Positions 49,355 through 58,500 are shown, numbered from the stretch's first letter. The stretch is 64,000 nt of DNA from Myxococcales bacterium (GCA_016794505.1 JAEUJZ010000048.1:1-64000); one strand, 5' to 3'. Notes: generated by a model not told the origin, from the sequence alone. Numbers and translations are program-made.

Positions 49355-50989
49355 CTAGGCAGGCTGCGATTGCGGTAACGGCATCCCCACAATGCCTTCG
49401 TTTGGGATCGTGCGGGGATCGTCATGGGATCGTCGGTGTCCCAGTCGCTGTGCTTTACCGTCGGACGATGAGCCATCCATCATGTAGTGGTAGTAGCCGC
49501 CGTTGATGTGGAAGCGGGTAAAGCGGATCTGCTGCACGGGGATGCCGATGGCTGGGTCGCCGTATAGGCGCTGGCCCAAGGCATCGTCGAGACCAGGGCA
49601 GGCCTGGTTCATCTTGTTGAGGACCACTTTCTGTCGCTTGTTCTCAAGCGGTGCGTAGTCGGGGAAGTCGATCTTCCAGCTCAACACGCGATTGCTGGGG
49701 CGGTCGGGAAGCGGATTGATGGTCGTCAAAGCGGGGTTGAAACCGACGCCGTTCAGTCGATTCCAGCGGCTGCCTTGATAGCGCGCAAACGTGTCATAGA
49801 CGATGCCGTTGTAGACGAACACCGCGGGCACCTGCGCGTCCCAGCTGGGCCGCGGAGTGCAGCGATTGGGCGCTGAGCCGCCGGGTGTGACGCGCCGATC
49901 ATCGGTTGCGAAGTTGGTGTTGTCGTATAGCTGGTTCCAGTCCTCTTTCTTGATGAACAGCTGGTAAAGCGGGGCCTGCGTGTTGATGGGCGGGGTTACG
50001 AAATACGCCCACCAGGCCATGGGATCCGACGGGCGCGGCGAGACCACGACCTGTCCTGCGCCCACGTCCGCGAGGATGCGATAACGCACGATTGAGTTGT
50101 CAGGCTGCGCGGGCAGCGATGCTTCATACGTGCCGTTGTTGAGCTCAAGCGGCACAACCGCAATGGGCTCGCTAACCTTCTGCACATCGTCGACAAAGTA
50201 CTCAAGCTTGGGATCGCGGAAGGAACCAAGCTGCGAGAAACCGATGACGATCTTGACGGTGTCGGCAGAGCGAATGAACACGCCATTTCCTGACCAGCGC
50301 AGAACCTTGCTTTGCACGATGGTCGGAGGCACGCCCTGCATGCTGTTGAGACGCCCAGGGCTTGGTCCCTCAAGCGGCGATGGAATCCAGTTTGAGATCT
50401 CATCGGATCCGACATCGAACGAGACGCGTTCAAGCGAGCGTCCGCGATATTGATAGGGGGCCTTGGAAAGCGGCGTCGGCAAGCGCGCCAGCCACTCGTC
50501 ATCCGCACCCAGCGCATCCGCGCCGATGGGCCACGGGAACTCGTCGTCGTACTTGAGTCCATCCACGACGTTACCGCTGGCGTCGTGCAGAAGGACGGTG
50601 CCGCCGCTGTTGTCGAGCTCTCCGGCGTAGTCCCCCAAGAGCTGTGGTTCCGAAAGGCCATAGCTGGCAATGGCCGAGAGCGCGCTGCGCTTCTTGGCGA
50701 TGACCTGATAGCTGTACGGAGCAAGTCGTGTTCCCGACGGAAATGTGTACTGAATATCGCCCGCGAGCTTCCAGTCGGACAGATCGACTTCAGCGCCAGA
50801 GTGGTTGTACAGCTCGACGAACTCGTGATTGTCCTCGGGCGCGTTCTCATCCACGGGGTGATACATCACCTCGGAAATGCGCACGGCTTTGTTGAGCACT
50901 CCGCCGGCTCCAAAATCCGTGGAGCCACAGGCGGTCAGGGTCGCAAGCATCAGGCCTGTGATTGGAATGCGAAGTAGGTGCTGATTCAT
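49355..50989 (-). CDS. Split CotH-family gene, 5' part (signal, LTD, CotH N-terminal half)
   Basis: The ATG at 50989 has GAGG 7 nt upstream. The signal peptide ends in a lipobox (TLTAC). Residues 35-110 form a lamin-tail domain (ISEVMYHPVDEN, EFVELYNHSGAEVDLSDWKL). CotH motifs follow from about 345 (LYQLFIKKEDWNQL, FARYQGSRWN, LVLNKMNQ-like) to FTRFHINGGYYHYMMD at 505, where the att repeat begins. Beyond 49476 the frame runs about 40 residues into element 2 and ends at 49355. Codon 505 is Asp either way (GAT in the split form, GAC when joined). CotH proteins of spore formers are protein kinases; the role here is unknown. Confidence 0.92.
   Translation of the reverse strand: MNQHLLRIPITGLMLATLTACGSTDFGAGGVLNKAVRISEVMYHPVDENAPEDNHEFVELYNHSGAEVDLSDWKLAGDIQYTFPSGTRLAPYSYQVIAKKRSALSAIASYGLSEPQLLGDYAGELDNSGGTVLLHDASGNVVDGLKYDDEFPWPIGADALGADDEWLARLPTPLSKAPYQYRGRSLERVSFDVGSDEISNWIPSPLEGPSPGRLNSMQGVPPTIVQSKVLRWSGNGVFIRSADTVKIVIGFSQLGSFRDPKLEYFVDDVQKVSEPIAVVPLELNNGTYEASLPAQPDNSIVRYRILADVGAGQVVVSPRPSDPMAWWAYFVTPPINTQAPLYQLFIKKEDWNQLYDNTNFATDDRRVTPGGSAPNRCTPRPSWDAQVPAVFVYNGIVYDTFARYQGSRWNRLNGVGFNPALTTINPLPDRPSNRVLSWKIDFPDYAPLENKRQKVVLNKMNQACPGLDDALGQRLYGDPAIGIPVQQIRFTRFHINGGYYHYMMDGSSSDGKAQRLGHRRSHDDPRTIPNEGIVGMPLPQSQPA
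49403..49432. repeat. Candidate integrase arm sites, right end of element 2
   Basis: TGGGATCG at 49403 and 49425 with GGGGATCG exactly midway at 49414, so three sites at 11-bp steps. They end 43 bp before the right att copy and have the same orientation as the left pair. Confidence 0.65.
49476..49493. repeat. Right att copy of element 2
   Basis: Identical to 45789-45806; on the coding strand it encodes the end of the CotH 5' part. Confidence 0.95.
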
Positions 50990-51175
50990 AGCGCAGCCTC
51001 GTCGTAAAGAGTAAGAGAAATGGTCTTGCCAGTATCGCATGCTGTCCGACGGGAATCGAGCCTCGCGGCGCCGCGAGGCAAGCCAGCGCAGGGCGACCCT
51101 TCAACGGTGCAAGATCACAAAGAGAAGGGATGCACATACGCAGCTTTCTTTGGTGCTGTGCCTCCCCGGCGTGTT

Positions 51176-52213
51176 TCAGTGCAGCGAGACATAGAAGCTC
51201 TCGCCCGGCACAAGGACGTGTGGCTGGTCTATGCGAATCACCACGCGGCGCACGAAGAAGGGCAGCGTTAGCTTTGCGGACAAGCGTGGTGGAGCCGCTT
51301 CCAGATTGGGGGCCAGCGCCACAATCTGCGCATCGATTCGTCCACCGAACGACGCGTGACGTCGCAGGCCCACGCGTTGACTGACGGTCAAGCGTCGGCT
51401 CTGGCGCTCTGGGACATAGCCGACGACATATCCAGGGCGCGATGAGACCAGCGTCACGATGGGCATCCCGGCGCGCACCACATCGCCAACTTGCTGCACC
51501 AGGATGCTCACGACTCCATCGACCGGCGCGCGTACCGTTAGCTCATTGAGCTCTTGTTCAACTTGCTGCAGCGAAGCTTGGTGAACCGAAAGCGCCGCGC
51601 GAAAGGGGGCCATGCGATCGTCCAGGCGAGCCTCTTGTTCGCTGGCGGGCCGGGGTCGCAGTCCCATCATGGACAGCGTGCGCACAGATCCCGTGGGACG
51701 CGTCGCCAAGTCCGCCGCCAACGCTTGCTGTCGTTGTCGGGCTGCTTCGACATCGGCAGCCCGCACGAGCTGCTCGGCTTGCAGAGACTTCAGACGGGAC
51801 ACGCGCTTGTTCAGCTCGCGCAGCTCTGCGCGTGTGCGCTGCTCGTCGGCATGCAAACGGACTGCCTGCAGCTGATTGCGCTGAAGCTGGGTCCGCTCGA
51901 TGTCTTGCTGCGCCGTAAGCTGCGCCTCTGCCTGCTTTAGCAGCGCTCGCAGTCGATCGCGTTCCAGCTCCAGGGGGCGATTGTCCAGCACAGCCAGAAT
52001 GTCGCCGGCCCGCACGCTTTGCCCCGTGCTCACGTGCAGGGTCTTGATGCGACCTCCCTGTAGCGATCCCACTTGATGCAAGCGCTCTTCGGCGAACGCG
52101 ATGATGGCGGCCGAGCCAGCGTTCATCCCATTCGACAAGGTCCAGAACCCGATCGCGGCTGCCGCGATGAGCAGCAGCGTTAGCAGCTTGGGTACAAGCG
52201 AACGAATCGACAC
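51176..52213 (-). CDS. HlyD-type membrane fusion protein
   Basis: 345 residues from a GTG at 52213, 1 nt after the DUF4956 stop. One N-terminal transmembrane helix (LLTLLLIAAAAIGFW). A split lipoyl/biotinyl-like hairpin, GGRIKTLHVSTGQSVRAGDILAVLDN near 55-80 and LTVRAPVDGVVSILVQQVGDVVRAG near 230, is joined by a long coiled coil (85-220). This is the standard adaptor plan of type I secretion and efflux systems. An outer-membrane TolC partner is encoded at 53684, but no ABC or RND pump is in the run, which is unusual. Confidence 0.9.
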   Translation of the reverse strand: MSIRSLVPKLLTLLLIAAAAIGFWTLSNGMNAGSAAIIAFAEERLHQVGSLQGGRIKTLHVSTGQSVRAGDILAVLDNRPLELERDRLRALLKQAEAQLTAQQDIERTQLQRNQLQAVRLHADEQRTRAELRELNKRVSRLKSLQAEQLVRAADVEAARQRQQALAADLATRPTGSVRTLSMMGLRPRPASEQEARLDDRMAPFRAALSVHQASLQQVEQELNELTVRAPVDGVVSILVQQVGDVVRAGMPIVTLVSSRPGYVVGYVPERQSRRLTVSQRVGLRRHASFGGRIDAQIVALAPNLEAAPPRLSAKLTLPFFVRRVVIRIDQPHVLVPGESFYVSLH

Positions 52214-52214
52214 G

Positions 52215-52868
52215 TCAGGGCTCCAGCGCGCTGTCTTGCATCAACAGGTTGGTTGCACGAAGGCCAGAGATGGCGGCCAACGCAGAAAGAAGCTGCTCGC
52301 GTTCGCGCTGATCACCGAGGCGCACTTGATACGAGTGTTCTTGCAGCTGTTCTCCTAGATCGCGCAGATGGATCAACAGGAAGCCCGGAGCATGTTGCTT
52401 GAGAACGCGCTGCACCTGGCCGCTGGACTCATCGTTGGCCGGAACTTGCAAGCGCAGGATCGCGTTGAATGGCTGGCGCGACCCGAACTGCGACAGGCTC
52501 AGATACACGACGGCACCGCAGAACACCGCCGTGCCCAAGATGGCAACGGGAAAGGCCAAGGTGCCGCAGGCAATGCCGATGGCCAGCGCCGCAAAGGCAA
52601 ACATGAGATCGCGCGTGTCCTTCAGCGAGGTGCGAAAGCGAATCACGGCGATGGCCCCAACCAAGCCCAGGCCACGTGCGATCTCGTCGCCGATTGCGAG
52701 CATAACCAGGGCTGACACGATGCCGGCCACTGCGAGCATGATCGCGAAGCTGCGCACATACGAGAGGCCACGATACGTTGCGCTGTATACCCAAGAAACG
52801 GTCATGGACAGCGCGAATGCCAATAGCAGCGCTGCGAGCGTAAGCTCCCAACCGACGCGCGTGTCCAC
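52215..52868 (-). CDS. DUF4956 membrane protein
   Basis: 217 residues. About four transmembrane helices fill residues 8-130. The DUF4956 signature is clear: GLGLVGAIAVIRFRTSLKDTRDLMFAFAALAIG. The C-terminal 85 residues are soluble and resemble an ACT-like alpha/beta domain (GFLLIHLRDLGEQLQEHSYQVRLGD). The function of DUF4956 is unknown. The gene starts directly after the VTC stop. From family knowledge, DUF4956, VTC and CotH genes are often neighbours in bacteria, which supports a shared process. Confidence 0.9.
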   Translation of the reverse strand: MDTRVGWELTLAALLLAFALSMTVSWVYSATYRGLSYVRSFAIMLAVAGIVSALVMLAIGDEIARGLGLVGAIAVIRFRTSLKDTRDLMFAFAALAIGIACGTLAFPVAILGTAVFCGAVVYLSLSQFGSRQPFNAILRLQVPANDESSGQVQRVLKQHAPGFLLIHLRDLGEQLQEHSYQVRLGDQREREQLLSALAAISGLRATNLLMQDSALEP

Positions 52869-53687
52869 TCAGCGTCCTCCTCGCAGAGATCCCAGGTCCT
52901 TGAACCAGCGCGAGCTGGGTGTACGAGCGAGACTGGCCACACCTTCCCGGCCAAACGCCTCGTGCTGTACCGCCGCGATGTATTTGGAGAAGCGACTGCG
53001 TCGCAGATCGCAGCTCTGGATCAAGTCGCCCAGCCAGACCGGTGCGCGATAGCGAAACTTGACCTCCATCAACGTGGTGGCGGGCGCAACATACGTGCTG
53101 ACTCCACACAGGTTGATCCAAGCCCGCTCGCTGCCAAACAAGCTGGGTCCGCGCGCTGGCTGATAACAGATGTCGTGATCCAGCGTCAGGCGCAGTCCCT
53201 CGCTGGGATCGATCGATGCGAAGGCTTGGCGCCGCGCGGTGATCAAAAGCTGCGGCTCTGCACGATAGACCTGCATCAAGTAGAGAAACTGGGACAGTGT
53301 GTTTTGCTGTTCCGCGTTGGTGAGCTTTAGCGTCGAAGGGATCTCACCGCGCAGCAGGCTCGGCAAGGTTGCAAGCGGCACGACGGCTCGCTGCTTCAAC
53401 GTCACGGCTTTGGCTTTGCGCTTGATCTCGACAAAGGCTGGCTCGTTCGGCGGGCGGCCATAGACGCGGATGCGCAGCTTCAAGCGGTCCGGTGCCTTCT
53501 CCATATGCAGACGTGCGAAATCAAGGCGCGGCGAGTCGAGATACAGCGACGTGTTGTGCTGCCCACCTTCTGCGTGGTCGTCGCGCTTGAGAAACGCCGC
53601 AGAGCCCGACAAGAACTGCTGCATTTGAGCGTGGCTCATCCAGTACTTGAATTCGAAGCGCTCAAACGAGGTCTGTACGGTGCTCAT
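52869..53687 (-). CDS. VTC-domain (polyphosphate polymerase-like) protein
   Basis: 272 residues. The VTC/TTM tunnel fold is visible by its charged strands: ERFEFKYWM at the start, SLYLDSPRLDFARLH, DRLKLRIRVYG, FVEIKRKAK, and LMEVKFRYRAP near the end. In yeast Vtc4 this domain makes polyphosphate from ATP; the key Lys, Arg and Glu of those strands are present. The start overlaps the TolC stop by 4 nt. There are no SPX or transmembrane parts; the DUF4956 neighbour may supply the membrane component. Confidence 0.9.
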   Translation of the reverse strand: MSTVQTSFERFEFKYWMSHAQMQQFLSGSAAFLKRDDHAEGGQHNTSLYLDSPRLDFARLHMEKAPDRLKLRIRVYGRPPNEPAFVEIKRKAKAVTLKQRAVVPLATLPSLLRGEIPSTLKLTNAEQQNTLSQFLYLMQVYRAEPQLLITARRQAFASIDPSEGLRLTLDHDICYQPARGPSLFGSERAWINLCGVSTYVAPATTLMEVKFRYRAPVWLGDLIQSCDLRRSRFSKYIAAVQHEAFGREGVASLARTPSSRWFKDLGSLRGGR

Positions 53688-54982
53688 CGTCCCTCCGCAG
53701 GCCGACCAACGGCTGCCTGGAGCTGCAGCTGAGCGCGACGATAGGCCAGGCGAGCGTCGCTGTGATCGCGCCGCCTGCGCAGCACGGATTCTTCTCCACT
53801 CAGCAGTGCGACCAGATCGATCTCGGCACCACGCGCGGCGACCTCCAGCAAGCGCTCGTGCTCTTGCAAGCTGGGCAGCACGTCCTGCGTGAAGCGCAGA
53901 AGGATGCCGCGGCGAATGTTGAGCTCTGCGCAGGCCGCGTATACCCGCTGGGTAATCTGCTGCACCAAGGCGAGCACCGAAGCTTGCTCGCGTGCTAGCT
54001 CAGCCTCGGCCACTTTGATCGGCCCGGCGTTGGTGTTCAAGACAGGCACGGACAGATCCAGCCCAAGCTGCAGATCGTGCGGATAGCTCGATATGGCGTT
54101 CTCACGGTATGCGCCTTTGAACGTGAACCATGGATAGCGGCGCGTGGTCTCGATACGAATCGCCTGATTGCGCTGCTTGATACGGGCATAGGCTGCCTGC
54201 AGCGCCGGGCGCGTCGCCAGCGCTTGCTGGGAAAGCGGCTCGGGGTTGGTCTCGGCAAGGGGAATGATGGGACCCATTGGGCTGCCGAGCACTGGAATGG
54301 GCGTGGCGGAGGTCACGCCCAAGAGCAGCTGCAGCCCGCTTTGCGCTTGTTGCAGGCGTACGTCGAGCTCATCGAGGTCGCGCTGCGCGTACATCTGGGC
54401 CAGCTCGACGAGGTTGAGATCCAAGCGGGTCACTGCACCGCGGTGCGTGCGGGTCTTGGATGCGGCCGAAAGGCGCTTGCGCAGACCCAAGGCCAGCTCG
54501 CCCATGCGCCGCTGATCCAGCAGCTCGATCAGCGTGGAATGCGCGATGCGGACTTCCGTGGCGAGCGCCCACTCTCTCTCGGCGATCTCAAAGTTGACCT
54601 CGGCCTGCCGCGCCCGAGCCTGCGAGCGACGAGCCAGCCACTCGACAGGCTGCGGCGGCGTCCACTTGAGCGCCAGCTCCAGGCCCAGCCGATCAGGCGA
54701 CTGCACGTGCAGGACTTCCACGCCCAGCGAGGGATTGGAAAGCGCAGTGGCCGTGATGATCTGACCCGCTGCAACGTCGCGCTCGATGCGAAACAAGCGA
54801 AGCTGTGGATTGTCGCGCAGCGCAATCAACACGGCCTCGTCTTCGCTGAGCGGGCGATGGCTGGCGACAACGGGGGGACGAGTCTGCGTGTCTTCTGCCG
54901 CGTTCACTTCTGTCACGCCCACGGGGCCGCTGCATAGAAGCCGCAAGCAGACCAGTGCAGTCAACCATGGTGCCGGACACAC
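53684..54982 (-). CDS. TolC-family outer-membrane efflux protein
   Basis: About 432 residues from a GTG at 54982, chosen because a signal peptide with cleavage near NAA-ED follows; the frame is open to 55225 and the start is uncertain. The body shows the TolC duplication: two long helical halves with LSEDEAVLIALRDNPQLRLFRIE at the start, then ALATRPALQAAYARIKQRNQAIRIE and an amphipathic helix rich in Ala, Glu and Arg. It forms an outer-membrane channel, presumably with the HlyD protein at 51176. First gene of the run containing VTC, DUF4956, HlyD and CotH. Confidence 0.87.
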   Translation of the reverse strand: MCPAPWLTALVCLRLLCSGPVGVTEVNAAEDTQTRPPVVASHRPLSEDEAVLIALRDNPQLRLFRIERDVAAGQIITATALSNPSLGVEVLHVQSPDRLGLELALKWTPPQPVEWLARRSQARARQAEVNFEIAEREWALATEVRIAHSTLIELLDQRRMGELALGLRKRLSAASKTRTHRGAVTRLDLNLVELAQMYAQRDLDELDVRLQQAQSGLQLLLGVTSATPIPVLGSPMGPIIPLAETNPEPLSQQALATRPALQAAYARIKQRNQAIRIETTRRYPWFTFKGAYRENAISSYPHDLQLGLDLSVPVLNTNAGPIKVAEAELAREQASVLALVQQITQRVYAACAELNIRRGILLRFTQDVLPSLQEHERLLEVAARGAEIDLVALLSGEESVLRRRRDHSDARLAYRRAQLQLQAAVGRPAEGR

Positions 54983-55228
54983 GACCGCCCCAGCCCGCCC
55001 ACAAGACGTGCTCTCTCCCAGGCTCCATCGGCTGCCGCGTGTCACACCGCAAAGCAGCCGGGTGCTGAGGCTTGTCGCGTCGCACACAGAAAATTCCCCG
55101 CAGCGACTGTAACACGCTGACACTCTTGCCGGAACGTCGATTGCCAGCGTCGTTGCAGAAATGTTTCTTGACTCGATCGACAGGTAGGCGGTGGGCAGGT
55201 TGCGCGGGTCCGCGTACCTGAGCAATGA

Positions 55229-56602
55229 CTACGGAAAACGCCGGCTGCGCTCGGCTGGAGCGAGCACCAGAAAGCAGACAGCCGCGGCGATAGCGCCCCC
55301 GATCATGACGAGGAACGGCGTATCCCAGCCTGAGCGGGCGACCAGAAAGCCAAAGCCCAGGCCGGACACGGCGCTGCTGGCATAGCCGAACAGTCCGGTA
55401 AGACCAATGGCCGTGGCGACAGCTTGCGGCCCGACCAAGCTGGCCGCACACAGCCCGACCAAGAACTGTGGACCATAGATGCAGAAGCCAATCAGCAGCA
55501 GTAGCGCCGCCGAGTGAAACGTGCTCCCCCCAGGCAGCTTCCAAAAGGCGAACAGCGCCGCTGAACAAGCCAGCATGTACCCCGCCGCAAGGTGCGCGCA
55601 GCGTCCAGAAAAGGCGTGATCGCGCAACCAGCCGGCCGCCAAGGCGCCCACCAGTCCGGCCATCTCGAACCCGGCGAGGCTCCCGCTGGCATGCAGCAGG
55701 CTTTGGCCGCGGACCGTTGACAGATACATGGGGGCCCAGTTCATCACGCCATAGCGAATGACATAGACAAAGAGGTTCGCGAGACAAAGGAACCAGAGCG
55801 CCGGATTCCCGAATACATGATCCTGCAAATAGGAATGAAAATCTTCATTCCGTGTGCTGCCCACGGATTCCTGATTGCCTGATCCAGATTCCTGTTTTGG
55901 CCCGGTTACGGCAGGCAGGGAAGGCGGCGGGTCTTTTGATTCAGCCACGGCGGGCAGGCCTAGAGATGCGGGTGTGTCGCGCAGACGGTTCGCCAGATAG
56001 GCGCTGACCACCAGGGCGCAGAGCGCCGGCACCACAAAGCCCGCACGCCAGCCTGCGTGACTGACCAGGGCCCCGGCAAAGACAAAGATCAGCGCAGCTC
56101 CGACTTGGTGCGAGCTGTTCCAGATTCCCCAGATGACTCCGCGGTCCGGGGGCGCTACCCAGTGGGACAAGATCCGTGCGCACGGTGGGAATCCCATGCC
56201 CTGAAACCAACCATTGGCCAACCACAACAGGCCCAAGATGGCGACGCTGGACGAGAGCCCGAAAGCCAGATTGGCCAGCGCGGATAACAAGAGTCCAGCG
56301 GCCATGAAGTATCGCGGGTTGCTGCGGTCTGCGAGGATGCCGTTGCCGAACTTTGAGACGCCGTACAGCAGATCGTGCAGCGTCAGGAACAGACCAAGCT
56401 GTGCGGTGCCAATTCCCAGGGCCCGGTTCATGTCGGGCATGGCGACCGGCAGATTCTTGCGAACAAAATAGAACACGGCATACCCGACAAACAGGGCCGA
56501 GATCTGACGGAATCTCCAGGCGCGAAACAAAATCGGAACCTGCTCGGGTGGCACCGCCGGAGCCGGTGGCGGAGGCGATAAGAGCGCACGCAGGCGATTC
56601 AT
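55229..56602 (-). CDS. OPA-type MFS transporter (GlpT/UhpT-like)
   Basis: 457 residues with about twelve transmembrane helices. The N-terminal half has the organophosphate:phosphate antiporter signature: GYAVFYFVRKNLPVAMP, YGVSKFGNGILADRSNPRYFM and GWFQGMGFPPCARILSHW. A Pro/Ser-rich cytoplasmic loop of about 45 residues separates the halves. Such carriers exchange glycerol-3-phosphate, hexose phosphates or related compounds for phosphate. It starts 18 nt after the GH5 stop, so the two are probably one operon in which a secreted glycosidase feeds the carrier; the substrate is unknown. Confidence 0.88.
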   Translation of the reverse strand: MNRLRALLSPPPPAPAVPPEQVPILFRAWRFRQISALFVGYAVFYFVRKNLPVAMPDMNRALGIGTAQLGLFLTLHDLLYGVSKFGNGILADRSNPRYFMAAGLLLSALANLAFGLSSSVAILGLLWLANGWFQGMGFPPCARILSHWVAPPDRGVIWGIWNSSHQVGAALIFVFAGALVSHAGWRAGFVVPALCALVVSAYLANRLRDTPASLGLPAVAESKDPPPSLPAVTGPKQESGSGNQESVGSTRNEDFHSYLQDHVFGNPALWFLCLANLFVYVIRYGVMNWAPMYLSTVRGQSLLHASGSLAGFEMAGLVGALAAGWLRDHAFSGRCAHLAAGYMLACSAALFAFWKLPGGSTFHSAALLLLIGFCIYGPQFLVGLCAASLVGPQAVATAIGLTGLFGYASSAVSGLGFGFLVARSGWDTPFLVMIGGAIAAAVCFLVLAPAERSRRFP

Positions 56603-56620
56603 CGGATCCCTTCCACGGTG

Positions 56621-58093
56621 TTACAGGCAGAGAGAGCCGAGGGAAAGACAGGAACGAACCGTGACTTTCTTGGGACCACTGCGGTCCGACGCACAGCGCA
56701 GTGTCCAGCCATCGCGGTCATAGCGACAGGACAAGCCGCTGCCTTCAACCTCGATGATTGGTAGCAGGCTGGGTGGGCGACCTGAAAAGAGCTTTTGCGG
56801 GGCAAATAGGAGGGTCTGCCCCCGTCGTGGATCGTGATCCCAGGCCACTTCGATGATGTATGGCGCGATGGGCGATGACTCGCGTACGGCAAGCAGCCGC
56901 GGCACGCCCGAGATGCGCTGGGCATATGGCCGCGGGCGGAACAGGCCAGGGCGCAGTTGACCGGCGTCATCGACGATCGAGAGATCTTCGTGATTCCAGC
57001 CGTCGCGACGGCTGCGGTCCCAGCCCGGCGTATAGTTCCACTGTGTGCCCGATGCGAAGCGCTGGTTCAAGTGGCGATGCAAAAGGGTCAAATAGGAATC
57101 GGCTCCACGGGTATCACCGGGGGCGCCATACTCGCCCAAGAACAGCGGCGCCGACAGCTCGGCGGTCTTGTGATCAAAAAAGGAAAAAGCAGTGTCCGCC
57201 GGCAGGGTGAGGCCAGAATAGACACGCCCAATAAGGACCCCTGCATCGTAGTAGTGAGGGGCGTATGCAAAGTTGCTAAACGCGGGGCGGGGCAGGGCGG
57301 ATCCCACAAGGCCGCTATTGGTTAGCGCGTGGCCTTCGATAAACAGGATGGCCTCGGGGAACTCGCGACGGATGACCCGCTCGGCATCGGCATACAGGGC
57401 AGGCAAGTCCTTTTTCTCGTCGCCCCATGGTTCGTTGATGGGGTCAAAGCCGATCACACCGGGGTGGCTGCGAAAGTGATGAGCGAGCCGGGACAGGATC
57501 TGCAGATAGCGATCGCGGACTCCGTTTTTGTTCCCATGAAAGGCAGCGAAGGAGCGATGCATCTCGGCATCGAAGATCATCCGCAGTCCCCAGTTGCTGC
57601 AGGCCGCACCATTGTCAGGAGTCTGCGGGCGAACATCGGAAGGCAGGGCCCAGCGCGGAAACCCATCGCCACAGCCCGAGATGTTGAAGCGTGAAAACGC
57701 ATCCTGATGGATGTCGACGAGCACATAGATCCCGCGCTTCCAGAGCTCATCGGCAAGCTGCGTCACGTGGGCCAGATATGCCGGCTCATACGATCCGGGG
57801 CTTGGCTCGTACGCTTCCCAGTTGAACAACAGGCGCACGACGTTGACGCCCCAGCCCGGCAGAGGATCGAGATCGGCCAGCGAGCGCACATGACGAAACG
57901 GCGGAACTTTGGACTCTCCGGCTAGGTTGACGCCGCGCAGGATGACGACGCCGCCTTGCGCATCCACGAAGTCCCGACCCACCACCCGCAGAGGCGCCGC
58001 CTGGGCGCTGGCTGGCTCTGCGAAGTTGGGCCCAGCAAGTCCGCTGGCAACCAGTCCGACGCACCCCGCGAGCAGCCAAGCCAAGCCGTTCAT
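56621..58093 (-). CDS. Glycoside hydrolase family 5 (endoglycoceramidase-like)
   Basis: 490 residues from the ATG at 58093, with GGGGGAG 5 nt upstream. Signal peptide to about residue 30 (PASAQA). GH5 motifs: GVNLAGESKVPPF, GVNVVRLLFNWEAYEP, VLVDIHQDAFSR, acid/base Glu in FDPINEPWG near 218, and nucleophile Glu in FLGEYGAPGD near 320. The IHQDAFSR and NEPWG contexts are those of endoglycoceramidase-type enzymes that release glycans from glycolipids; exact substrate not proven. A C-terminal beta domain follows. Confidence 0.9.
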   Translation of the reverse strand: MNGLAWLLAGCVGLVASGLAGPNFAEPASAQAAPLRVVGRDFVDAQGGVVILRGVNLAGESKVPPFRHVRSLADLDPLPGWGVNVVRLLFNWEAYEPSPGSYEPAYLAHVTQLADELWKRGIYVLVDIHQDAFSRFNISGCGDGFPRWALPSDVRPQTPDNGAACSNWGLRMIFDAEMHRSFAAFHGNKNGVRDRYLQILSRLAHHFRSHPGVIGFDPINEPWGDEKKDLPALYADAERVIRREFPEAILFIEGHALTNSGLVGSALPRPAFSNFAYAPHYYDAGVLIGRVYSGLTLPADTAFSFFDHKTAELSAPLFLGEYGAPGDTRGADSYLTLLHRHLNQRFASGTQWNYTPGWDRSRRDGWNHEDLSIVDDAGQLRPGLFRPRPYAQRISGVPRLLAVRESSPIAPYIIEVAWDHDPRRGQTLLFAPQKLFSGRPPSLLPIIEVEGSGLSCRYDRDGWTLRCASDRSGPKKVTVRSCLSLGSLCL

Positions 58094-58154
58094 CGTGCTC
58101 CCCCTGCGCAAGCGTATCGCGTTGCGCCGCGGCCCACAGCTACAATGTGCTCCC

Positions 58155-58484
58155 ATGGATACACCGAGGCACTTCGCCAGCTTCGCCGAGTTCTACCCCT
58201 ACTATCTTTCGGAACACGCGAACCGCACCTGCCGTCGCCTGCACGTGGTCGGCAGCACGATCGGTGCCGCCTGGGCTTTGTCGGGTATTGCCGGCGCGCT
58301 CGGCGTCGGCAAGGGACGACCCAGTCGTGTGCTGTCGGGCCTCGCCATCGGCTATGGCTTTGCGTGGGTGGGTCACTTTTTCTTTGAGAAGAACCGGCCC
58401 GCGACGTTCAAGTACCCGCGCTATAGCTTCATCGGGGACTGGGCGATGTGGCGTGACGTCGTCACTGGAAAGCTGCCGTTCTGA
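58155..58484 (+). CDS. DUF962/Mpo1-like membrane protein
   Basis: 109 residues from the ATG at 58155. FASFAEFYPYYLSEHANRTCRRLHVVG matches the start of DUF962/Mpo1 proteins (FxEFYPxYLxEHxxxxxRxLHxxG), whose His residues bind iron in the yeast dioxygenase that shortens 2-hydroxy fatty acids. GHFFFEKNRPATFKYPRYSFIGDWAMW is the matching C-terminal motif. Two membrane helices lie between. It is divergent from the GH5 gene by 61 bp. Confidence 0.92.
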   Translation: MDTPRHFASFAEFYPYYLSEHANRTCRRLHVVGSTIGAAWALSGIAGALGVGKGRPSRVLSGLAIGYGFAWVGHFFFEKNRPATFKYPRYSFIGDWAMWRDVVTGKLPF

Positions 58485-58500
58485 GTCAGGCCGCTTGCGC

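Larger units (their letters stand above)
45789..49493. mobile_element. Integrated element 2 inside the CotH gene, 3.7 kb
   Basis: An 18-bp direct repeat bounds it (45789 and 49476; 3687 bp apart). Inside are an integrase, a PI-PLC-like gene and a GNAT gene, all on the plus strand. The outer flanks encode the two halves of one CotH protein in the opposite direction. Removing the element and one repeat copy joins 1514 + 1267 = 2781 nt, which is 927 codons, in frame. This fixes both ends to the base. There are no replication or transfer genes, so movement beyond integrase action would need outside help. Confidence 0.95.
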
